5,901 nucleotides of DNA. Source: Clostridia bacterium (GTDB lineage: Bacteria > Bacillota_A > Clostridia > UBA1212 > UBA1255). This document shows positions 1 through 5,531 of this stretch, one piece after another. Under the pieces are notes generated by a model. It was not told the origin of the DNA, searched no databases, and worked only from the letters and a program-made list of their open reading frames with translations. The translations under genes and the position numbers were made by a program. The number at the start of each line of letters is the position of its first letter. Position 1 is the stretch's first letter. The stretch lies in contig JAFWZH010000306.1 in the NCBI GenBank assembly GCA_017522515.1, positions 1-5,901 of the forward strand, given 5' to 3'.

Positions 1-488
1 CTTCTCTTAACATTGCATTTTGGCGAGACCAATTTTATGATGGCGTATCTTTTAGACTCAAAAGAAGCACGAGGCATAGAAGCTGTTTTCGATAGTATTA
101 ATTCCGCCCTCGGAACGCCTCTATTCTACAAATCAATGCCTATAATACTCACAGACAGAGGCGGGGAATTTCGCCATCCCGACACACTTGAATGCAGCGT
201 GGATAATTTAATCAGAACAAGTGTTTTTTATTGTGATCCTATGTCCTCGTAGCAGAAACCACATTGTGAAAAGAACCACGAATACATACGCAAAATCTGT
301 CCGCAAGGCAAAACCTCTTTCGTCACATTAACAGTTCATGCAGAGAAAGTCTCGGAGGTTTAACTCCTTTTGCTCTTGCAAAACTAATGTTACCAAAAGA
401 ATTATTGTCATTTTTCAATTTAACGGAAATTCCTCCTGATGACATTATTCTTACGCCAAAGCTCTTAAAGGGTAAAATCGAAGTATGA
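1..488 (+). pseudogene. IS30-family transposase, 3' part, inactivated
   Basis: The reading frame is open from the left edge, so the gene starts outside the window. It encodes the C-terminal part of a DDE transposase of the IS30 family. Recognisable are the strand before the second catalytic Asp (TDRGGEF, Asp codon about 154-156) and FYCDPMSS. An in-frame TAG stop at 250-252 falls where relatives, from memory, have Trp (a TGG-to-TAG change). Past the stop the same frame continues as QKPHCEKNHEYIRK, which holds the probable catalytic Glu (268-270), to about 321. Homology then moves to another frame from 324 (HINSSCRESLGG, then FFNLTEIPPDD) and ends at TGA 486-488. The frame change, plus about a dozen family residues that seem to be missing before HINS, indicates a small deletion near 321-324. 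The stop cuts off the catalytic Glu, so no active enzyme is expected. The family call is firm; the deletion size is inferred from memory of relatives. Confidence 0.88.
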
Positions 489-490
489 AT

Positions 491-529
491 AAAAAATCAC
501 AGCAAAGAAAAACACCAACTCTGCTGTGA
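491..529 (-). terminator. Stem-loop with T-run, minus-strand terminator candidate
   Basis: TCACAGCA (497-504) and TGCTGTGA (522-529) form a perfect 8-bp stem around a 17-nt loop. The six A bases at 491-496 become a T-run after the stem on the minus strand, which fits a Rho-independent terminator. It would stop transcripts leaving the regulator gene at 820-2352 before they run antisense into the transposase. On the plus strand it lies 9 nt after the transposase stop but has no T-run behind it. Confidence 0.5.
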
Positions 530-602
530 CTAAAAATTACTTTATACAAAATTTTTAAAAAACTGCGAACGAGAGCCCCAATAACCTTCTCTGTAAACAT
601 GC

Positions 603-787
603 GGAATTTAGTCTTACACACTACAATTTCTCATGTTAGCCACTGCATACGCTTTTTTTGACAAAAACATGTATAATGCAACTAAATTCCACTTTACAGT
701 GTTTTTTTCTTTCTGTCAAATACTAAAAATGGAATTTAGTCTTCAGTACGGAATTTAATTTTACAAGTGGAATTTAAATTTTCACTC
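603..787. repeat. GGAATTTA repeats at probable IS end
   Basis: GGAATTTA occurs at 603-610, 731-738, 750-757 and 769-776, and in reverse complement at 683-690. The copies at 603 and 731 extend identically to GGAATTTAGTCTT. The last three start exactly 19 bp apart, forming a short tandem array (731-749, 750-768, 769-787) whose units diverge after the shared octamer. Apart from these motifs I see nothing else in the gene-free stretch from 530 to 819. Confidence 0.65.
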
Positions 788-819
788 AACTAGCCGCAGG
801 TCCAAGACCAAAAAGTTCT

Positions 820-2352
820 TTAAATTTTGTAGCCTTTAGGCAGTGTCTCTTTTACCATCTTGACAACATACCCGGTTAATCCATTCAAAAGCATTTGTGT
901 CGAAAGATTCCTACTGTCAACAGCCACAAGCGACTCTCGAAAAGCATATGAAGGCAGATCAACACTGCCATCGTGCCACATGCATATTAGTCGCTCGATT
1001 TGGGTTTCTCCGCTTTTCTTTTTTTCAATGAGAAACTTCATAGCATTCTCTGCTTCGATTGAGGAATTTATGTTCTGAAATGAAATAGAATCAACATTGC
1101 CTTTAGAGGTTAGAATCGCTACCACATTGCCGTCTGAAAGTTTATCCGCTTCCTTGCTTGCTCTGTTTAGGAGCATTTCCCATTGAGTATTGAGGACATC
1201 GCTTCCTTTCTCATTTACCCAGCTTCGAGATTTTCGTTGCGGAAGAAATCTTCCCAACAACTCCATATATTTTATAATGCGTTTATCTCCTCGAATTTTA
1301 TCAAACAGCGGATTTTTATCGTAGCCTCCAATATTGAACACGCATTTCTCAAGCTTATTATTCACATCGATGACAATATGAACGGAATCCAACACGGGAA
1401 CAGAGCCGTAAAGCACGCTTCTTTCAGGCAATTGATACAGTATTAAAAGATGCTCGACAGCTAATGCGAACATTGCGAGGCATTCCTCAACGCTTCCGTT
1501 AATCAAAAGAGCCTCCGCATATCTCACCTCTGCTATAATTCGCTCGAAGATAAAAATATCGTCTACTTGTTTCGAATAAATGGAGAGCGTATCAAACGCC
1601 GTCTTATATCTTTCCAGACCACTAAATTCTGTTCCTTGTGCTCTAATATCACCGTGAACACTGTCGGTCAAATAATAAATAGTGTTTTTAATATGATCGT
1701 ACAGGATTTTTTGGTTTTGTTCGCTCAATTTATTCACGTTTTGTTCTCTTGCATATCTTGTCAGTAAAAGCTCATCCCAAAAGTTTGCTCTAATATATTC
1801 AGGGAGCTGATATTCATCTGCCCAACATGTCAGGTTTTCTTCGTCTTCGAAGGCGGCCACGGTACATAACAGAGTCACACGGTCGTGCATATTTGATATT
1901 CTCAGGAAATCTCGAATCATTTGCCGAGCGCTTTCAATTCGGCTCTCTAAATCATTTAGTATAAACCGTTTATAGGCTTTTATATCCATTAAATTCCGAA
2001 AATATTTGATTAGATAAGGCAACTCCGTATGTGCCAATTCTTCATAAATTTCAAGAATACGAAGTTCATTTTTCACCCTTTCGGATTCATCGTCAATGTT
2101 TGCCATCTCGCGTTCAAATACCTCTTTTTTCAAACATTTACTTCGTTGCCCTTCACTCCCCATGATCTCGTCTATGGTTACGTTGAGATATTTTGCAAGC
2201 AAGGGTAAAAAAGTAATATCCGGAAAAGCCTGACCGTTTTCCCATCTGCTCACCGCTTGAGGAGAAACGGACAAAAGTAGCGCAAGCTCACTTTGAGTAA
2301 ATCCCCTTGCTATGCGATATTTTTTTATGTTTTCTGCAATCTGAATTCTCAT
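820..2352 (-). CDS. XRE-family transcriptional regulator with large C-terminal region
   Basis: A 510-residue protein. Residues about 6-65 are a classic Cro/CI (XRE) helix-turn-helix: the pattern RGFTQSELALLLSVSPQAVS followed by RWENGQAFPD fits helices 2-3, and LLAKYLNVTIDEIMG closes the domain. The remaining 440 residues are mostly predicted helix. Residues about 90-310 are rich in amphipathic helices (for example ERYKTAFDTLSIYSKQVDDI and FERIIAEVRYAEALLI), which suggests a TPR-like sensing region; this is inference. Residues about 407-475 look like a separate small alpha/beta module with VVAIL, VDSISFQN and MWHDGSVDLPSYAFRE, which I recall from small uncharacterised Firmicute proteins. The ATG at 2350-2352 is supported by AAGGTGGGG (2358-2366) 5 nt upstream. 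The gene has its own promoter. It is probably a repressor or activator, perhaps of itself; its targets cannot be read from the window. Confidence 0.88.
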   Translation of the reverse strand: MRIQIAENIKKYRIARGFTQSELALLLSVSPQAVSRWENGQAFPDITFLPLLAKYLNVTIDEIMGSEGQRSKCLKKEVFEREMANIDDESERVKNELRILEIYEELAHTELPYLIKYFRNLMDIKAYKRFILNDLESRIESARQMIRDFLRISNMHDRVTLLCTVAAFEDEENLTCWADEYQLPEYIRANFWDELLLTRYAREQNVNKLSEQNQKILYDHIKNTIYYLTDSVHGDIRAQGTEFSGLERYKTAFDTLSIYSKQVDDIFIFERIIAEVRYAEALLINGSVEECLAMFALAVEHLLILYQLPERSVLYGSVPVLDSVHIVIDVNNKLEKCVFNIGGYDKNPLFDKIRGDKRIIKYMELLGRFLPQRKSRSWVNEKGSDVLNTQWEMLLNRASKEADKLSDGNVVAILTSKGNVDSISFQNINSSIEAENAMKFLIEKKKSGETQIERLICMWHDGSVDLPSYAFRESLVAVDSRNLSTQMLLNGLTGYVVKMVKETLPKGYKI

Positions 2353-2380
2353 TTTATCCCCACCTTGGTTTATTTGTTTA

Positions 2381-2410
2381 TGTTATATAACACGGTACAA
2401 ATTAAATCAA
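2381..2410 (-). promoter_or_regulatory. Promoter of the XRE regulator with overlapping palindrome
   Basis: On the minus strand TTGATT (plus 2405-2410) and TATAAC (plus 2382-2387) are separated by 17 bp, a good sigma-A arrangement 30 bp upstream of the start codon. A perfect 12-bp palindrome, TGTTATATAACA (2381-2392), covers the -10 element. XRE proteins bind dyad sites and often regulate themselves, so this is a candidate operator. The promoter is seen in sequence; the operator role is inference. Confidence 0.55.
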
Positions 2411-2457
2411 GCAATTTATGAATGATATGCTTCAACCGAAAAGTGATTTATCAACTG

Positions 2458-2533
2458 CAATTCCGCAAGGAATTGAATATCATCAAAACTTTAGTTTCGC
2501 ATATCATCATTGCTTTAGCAATGGATAAAAAAA
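2458..2533. repeat. Hairpin/linker array, small copy
   Basis: Three short hairpins are joined by a near-constant linker. Hairpin A is CAATTCC-GCAA-GGAATTG (2458-2475). After AATATCAT comes hairpin B, AAACT-TT-AGTTT (2486-2497). After CATATCAT comes hairpin C, CATTGCT-TT-AGCAATG (2508-2523). The right end is GATAAAAAAA. Both linkers read ATATCAT on the plus strand, and a degraded linker-like TTTATCA lies further left (2447-2453). Stem A and the last 12 bases (TGGATAAAAAAA) are identical to parts of the larger array at 5528-5708. The rest of 2411-2457 shows nothing I can name. Confidence 0.7.
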
Positions 2534-2550
2534 GAACTGGTTAAAAAACC
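2527..2550 (-). terminator. Weak terminator candidate after the GH13 gene
   Basis: On the minus strand, 12 nt past the GH13 stop codon, GGTT-TTTT-AACC (plus 2539-2550) is followed by AGTTC and seven T bases (plus 2527-2533). The 4-bp stem is weak, but the T-run and position fit. The T-run is also the right end of the adjacent hairpin array. Confidence 0.4.
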
Positions 2551-2561
2551 GAGGATTTTCT

Positions 2562-4646
2562 TCATTTTTTCTTAAATATAGATTTGATTTTACTGATTAT
2601 ACCTAACTTTTGAAGTTTTTGAGAAAATGTTATGGGTAAATCTCTTTCTTCATCAAGTATATAAGGGAACTCTCCCTCGATACATATCCAAAAATATTCT
2701 CCTGTCCTATCGCAAGGAACAGAAGCTACCTTTTGAAAAGTGATTTTTACACCAAACTTTTCAAAATCAAATTCATTGCCTTCTATCTTACCAAAAACGC
2801 CGTAATAGCCTTCGTGATGAATTAATGCATCGTTATCATTTCCTAAATCCCAAGAAAAAACTTCTTCAGTACAATTATAATCAATTCCAAATCCACTCAA
2901 AAACTCAACAAGTTCAAAATTGTTTTGAATATTTTTGTAATAATTTCTGCAATCTTGACAATCACAAGGTTTATTAAAATCCGTGCGATACTCTTTTGTT
3001 TTTTCTTTGTCGAAAATTATTTTTACAGAATTCATTTCAATTGTTTGCTGGGAGTTTTGAACTTTATAAATAACAGATTCAAACGGACGGAAAACACCGT
3101 TGTTTTCGCCATCGTAATTGCCTACTAATTTTTCGTAATTTGCCGGAACATCAATCACGCTTGACTTATCATAATTGCAGATAACTAAAATTTTCTCATC
3201 GCCATATGTACGCGTATAGATAAAGCAATCTTTACGATCTCCCGTCATATCATCAAAAACTCCATATATCAACGCATTGGAAGATTTGCGTAAGGCAATT
3301 AGTTTTTTAAAGTATTTAAATATGGATTTGTTGCTTTTTTTGTCACGTTCCAAATTTATTTCATTAACACGAGAGTGAATGGGTAACCACGGTTTTGCTC
3401 CGCTGTTAAAACCGCCGTTAATTTCACCATTCCAAGTTATTGGATGACGGCCGTTATCTCTGCTATCTCTATTGATGCGTTGTATCAGTTCTTCTTCGCT
3501 TATCTCATCCTTCATTCTGTTATAGAAACCAATTGTTTCTGCATCGTCAAAATAATCTATAGAATTATAATAAGCGTCAGGCGTGCCGAACTCCTGACCC
3601 TGTAAAATGAACGGTGTACCTTTCATCGTGTAAAGTATAGTTGCAAAAAATGTGGCACTCTCAAACCGTAATTGCTTATCATCTGCGAATTTGGAAATGC
3701 AACGGCATTGATCGTGATTTTCAAAGAACGGAGCAAATATCAAGTCGTTCTTTTCATACATTACCTGATTTTTGGAAAAAAATCGGTGTATAATATCATA
3801 ATCCCACTTCTCAGGCAGATAAAACCTTCTGTTGTTGCCAACGATATTTCCGGAGACAAATGCGGTCGTTAACTCGCCTCTTTCAGCAGAGGTTAAATCT
3901 TTTATTGAGTCTTCTGTTACGCCCCAGCATTCACCGATCGTATATAAATGCTTGGTTTTCTCACGTCCGAATATCTCATTAATAAATTCATGCAATCTCG
4001 GTCCATTACTGTTAATACCTGCCGCGATATCCTTTGAAATCTCATCAAGTACATCACAACGAAAACCGTCTACACCCAAATCCACCCAAAAATCAATAAT
4101 GTCTTTTACTTCTTCTCTAACCTTTGGGTTTTCCCAATTCAAGTCGGCTTGTTCAACAGCAAAGGAATGAAGATAGTATTGCTTTACGGATTCCTCCCAC
4201 TGCCATGCGGAACCGCCGAAACATGCACTCCAATCATTCGGTTTTTCATCGAACCAATAAAAATAATCATGATACGGGTTATCTCTCGATTTCTTAGCCT
4301 CTTTAAACCACATATGTTCCGTAGAACAATGGTTTACAACAAGATCTATTATTACCTTTATTCCATAAGAATGAAAGCAATCCAGCATTTTTTTGAAATC
4401 ATCAAGTGTACCAAACTCTTCACCTACATCAGTATAATCAGAAATATCGTATCCACTGTCTACACCGGGACTCTTGTAGCAAGGCGAAAGCCACACGGCA
4501 TTTATGCCTAGCTCGGCTAGATATGGAATTTTTTGGGTAATTCCATTGAAATCACCAATACCATCGTTATTTGCATCCATAAAAGACTTAGGATATATTT
4601 GATAGAAATTTAATTTCAAAAAATTCTCATATCTCTCATCCATCAT
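2562..4646 (-). CDS. GH13 alpha-glucosidase (oligo-1,6-glucosidase type) fused to a C-terminal cysteine-motif domain
   Basis: A 694-residue protein with no signal peptide, so cytoplasmic. Residues 1-537 are a full-length glycoside hydrolase family 13 enzyme of the oligo-1,6-glucosidase/alpha-glucosidase group. The first segment has a metal-binding-type loop (DANNDGIGD, 24-32). Region I is DLVVNH (101-106), region V is QADLN (166-170), region II is GFRCDV with nucleophile Asp198, region III has acid/base Glu239 (IGECWG), and region IV is ENHD with Asp312. All catalytic residues are present. Val199 after the nucleophile is the residue linked in this family to alpha-1,6 over alpha-1,4 preference, so isomalto-oligosaccharides are the likely substrate (inference). 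The usual C-terminal beta domain ends near IYKV (526-529). Residues 538-694 are extra: a region starting with Met, with KEKTKEYR and PCDCQDCRNYY (560-570; Cys561, 563, 566), resembling stand-alone uncharacterised Firmicute proteins. The first of two adjacent ATGs is chosen because TAGGAG (4655-4660) lies 8 nt upstream. Confidence 0.92.
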   Translation of the reverse strand: MMDERYENFLKLNFYQIYPKSFMDANNDGIGDFNGITQKIPYLAELGINAVWLSPCYKSPGVDSGYDISDYTDVGEEFGTLDDFKKMLDCFHSYGIKVIIDLVVNHCSTEHMWFKEAKKSRDNPYHDYFYWFDEKPNDWSACFGGSAWQWEESVKQYYLHSFAVEQADLNWENPKVREEVKDIIDFWVDLGVDGFRCDVLDEISKDIAAGINSNGPRLHEFINEIFGREKTKHLYTIGECWGVTEDSIKDLTSAERGELTTAFVSGNIVGNNRRFYLPEKWDYDIIHRFFSKNQVMYEKNDLIFAPFFENHDQCRCISKFADDKQLRFESATFFATILYTMKGTPFILQGQEFGTPDAYYNSIDYFDDAETIGFYNRMKDEISEEELIQRINRDSRDNGRHPITWNGEINGGFNSGAKPWLPIHSRVNEINLERDKKSNKSIFKYFKKLIALRKSSNALIYGVFDDMTGDRKDCFIYTRTYGDEKILVICNYDKSSVIDVPANYEKLVGNYDGENNGVFRPFESVIYKVQNSQQTIEMNSVKIIFDKEKTKEYRTDFNKPCDCQDCRNYYKNIQNNFELVEFLSGFGIDYNCTEEVFSWDLGNDNDALIHHEGYYGVFGKIEGNEFDFEKFGVKITFQKVASVPCDRTGEYFWICIEGEFPYILDEERDLPITFSQKLQKLGIISKIKSIFKKK

Positions 4647-4688
4647 ATATCTATCTCCTACATTATATAATTAAAATTTTCCAAATGT

Positions 4689-4718
4689 ATTGTAGCATAA
4701 AAGTAATGGGGAAATCAA
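4689..4718 (-). promoter_or_regulatory. Promoter of the GH13 gene
   Basis: On the minus strand TTGATT (plus 4713-4718) lies 18 bp from TACAAT (plus 4689-4694). The -10 is preceded by TGC, giving an extended -10. Transcription would start near 4682, about 36 bp before the start codon. I see no clear catabolite-repression site in the leader. Confidence 0.6.
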
Positions 4719-4740
4719 TACAAAGCATTGTTATAATATC

Positions 4741-4753
4741 GTGGCGAAGCCAC
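4741..4753. repeat. Short hairpin GTGGC-GAA-GCCAC
   Basis: A perfect 5-bp stem with a GAA loop, immediately preceded by ATAATATC. The form (short GC-rich stem, 3-nt loop, AT-rich lead) recalls single units of the hairpin arrays elsewhere in the window, but the linker does not match well. It has no T-run on either strand, so it is not a terminator. Confidence 0.4.
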
Positions 4754-4768
4754 ACCGAACTTATTACC

Positions 4769-4897
4769 TATTACTTCTTACTATTACTTACCAAAAATCC
4801 CGTTCAAAACATTATTTGAAGTAAGAGTGAAGAGGTAAGAAGTAATAAAGTAAAATCCCGAACGCTTTCGCATTCGGGATTTTTGGGTGTTTTGAAC
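4769..4897. repeat. Interleaved inverted-repeat region between the GH13 and membrane-protein genes
   Basis: Two perfect inverted repeats cross each other. TATTACTTCTTAC (4769-4781) matches GTAAGAAGTAATA (4835-4847), and GTTCAAAAC (4802-4810) matches GTTTTGAAC (4889-4897). AAAAATCCCG (4793-4802) is also complementary to CGGGATTTTT (4875-4884), the same arm used by the terminator hairpin. TATTAC occurs three times (4762, 4769, 4782). The strands are unequal in composition: pyrimidine-rich at 4761-4790, purine-rich at 4819-4850. This looks like a small non-coding repetitive element. No reading frame of note is present. Confidence 0.55.
4852..4884 (-). terminator. Terminator of the membrane-protein gene, usable in both directions
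   Basis: AAAATCCCGAA (4852-4862) pairs with TTCGGGATTTT (4873-4883). After one C/A mismatch come two more pairs, closed by a TTTC loop. T-runs follow the stem on both strands. It lies about 80 nt past the stop codon of the gene at 4964-5482 and is its most plausible intrinsic terminator. Confidence 0.75.
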
Positions 4898-4902
4898 TTA
4901 AT

Positions 4903-4921
4903 GGCACGAATGAAATGTGCC
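4903..4921. other. Stem-loop in the 3' region of the membrane-protein gene
   Basis: GGCAC (4903-4907) and GTGCC (4917-4921) form a 5-bp stem around a 9-nt loop. On the minus strand it falls between the stop codon and the main terminator and has no T-run of its own. It may shield the transcript 3' end; the role is not shown by sequence. Confidence 0.35.
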
Positions 4922-4963
4922 TGAAAACTGAGGATTTTTTTAGTTATTATTTTTACCGTCAGA

Positions 4964-5482
4964 TTATTTTTCTATAATTCTATATACAAAATATAAATTT
5001 TCATCAGTGCCTATATCAAATCTTTTAACTGTGCATCCTTCAATATTCGGATCAACCAGTTTTTTTGTTATGAAATATTCAAAGTTGCACTTGAATAGAC
5101 CATTTTCCTTGTACATACAGTTCTTAGAAAAAGGATACTCATTAGGCAAAAGTGATTCAAAAGAATAATCAGAAGACAAACTATAATCGCCAACAAAGAA
5201 ATAGCCGTCATTTTTACACTTCATCTGAGCAGCAAGTATGTTTCCATCTTCGGTTTTAGCAAAATACATCACATTATGCGAATCAATTTCAGCTATTCCT
5301 ATATCTTCCGAAATGTCTATTTCCTCATTTTGTTCAAAAGCGATTTTTGGAGAATCATAATATTTCGAATTAAAACTGCAGACACCGTAAATAGAAAATT
5401 CAAAACCATTGACAAAAAAATTTATTGCAAGAAGAATTACAATAACACCAATAACAACCAAAGCAATTCTTTTCTTTTTCAT
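4964..5482 (-). CDS. Membrane-anchored protein of unknown function
   Basis: A 172-residue protein that I do not recognise. It opens with MKKKR and a hydrophobic stretch (about residues 6-25, IALVVIGVIVILLAINFF), which fits a single N-terminal membrane anchor or an uncleaved signal sequence with the rest outside the cell. There is no Cys in lipobox position, so it is not an obvious lipoprotein. The outer part is acidic and rich in Tyr and Phe, with predicted beta strands (VMYFAKTEDGNILAAQM, YFFVGDY, YFVYRII) and five Cys, of which Cys35, Cys89 and others could form disulfides. The ATG at 5480-5482 is preceded 5 nt upstream by AAGGCGGTG (5488-5496), one base from consensus. It has its own promoter and a terminator, so it is probably transcribed alone. 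Size and regular codon use suggest a real gene. Confidence 0.75.
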   Translation of the reverse strand: MKKKRIALVVIGVIVILLAINFFVNGFEFSIYGVCSFNSKYYDSPKIAFEQNEEIDISEDIGIAEIDSHNVMYFAKTEDGNILAAQMKCKNDGYFFVGDYSLSSDYSFESLLPNEYPFSKNCMYKENGLFKCNFEYFITKKLVDPNIEGCTVKRFDIGTDENLYFVYRIIEK

Positions 5483-5502
5483 ATCATCACCGCCTTGGGT
5501 GT

Positions 5503-5531
5503 ATTATAGCATAGAAACAACGAAAAAACAA
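5503..5531 (-). promoter_or_regulatory. Promoter of the membrane-protein gene
   Basis: On the minus strand a perfect TATAAT (plus 5503-5508), preceded by TGC as an extended -10, lies 17 bp from TTGTTT (plus 5526-5531). The transcript would start about 15-20 nt before the start codon. The -35 element overlaps the first hairpin of the large array (5528-5544), so the array edge forms part of the promoter. Confidence 0.65.

Larger units (their letters stand above)
1..790 (+). mobile_element. Remnant of an IS30-like insertion sequence, right part
   Basis: This contains the broken transposase plus about 300 bp of non-coding DNA beyond it. The non-coding part carries a stem-loop right after the gene (497-529) and several GGAATTTA motifs that grow denser toward 790, as expected for transposase-binding subterminal repeats at an IS end. 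The left end lies outside the window, so terminal inverted repeats and target duplications cannot be checked. The right boundary of about 790 is an estimate. It is set by the last repeat (769-787) and by the next gene ending at 820. Confidence 0.5.

Noticed and set aside
658..677. TTGACA (658-663) and TATAAT (672-677) as a promoter
   Set aside because: Only 8 bp separate them; sigma-A promoters need about 16-18 bp, and no gene follows on the plus strand.
799..809. GGTC-CAA-GACC hairpin as terminator of the regulator gene
   Set aside because: On the minus strand the T-rich run comes before the stem, not after it; the hairpin at 491-529 fits better.
860..1767. Plus-strand open frames inside the regulator gene
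   Set aside because: They are antisense to a continuous 510-codon frame with a clear HTH domain and start site.
3033..3035. Internal start codon giving a separate small gene for the GH13 C-terminal domain
   Set aside because: No Shine-Dalgarno-like sequence lies upstream on the minus strand and the frame is continuous with the enzyme, so a fusion is the simpler reading.
3672..4511. Plus-strand open frames inside the GH13 gene (3672-3872, 3832-4170, 4149-4511)
   Set aside because: They are antisense shadows of a long, well-supported coding region with intact catalytic motifs.
4662..4667. Minus-strand TATAAT just upstream of the GH13 ribosome binding site
   Set aside because: It would start transcription at or inside the ribosome binding site; the extended -10 with a -35 at 4689-4718 is better placed.
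5400..5482. Lipoprotein signal peptide on the membrane-protein gene
   Set aside because: No Cys follows the hydrophobic segment in a lipobox context; the first Cys is residue 35, about ten residues beyond the membrane segment.
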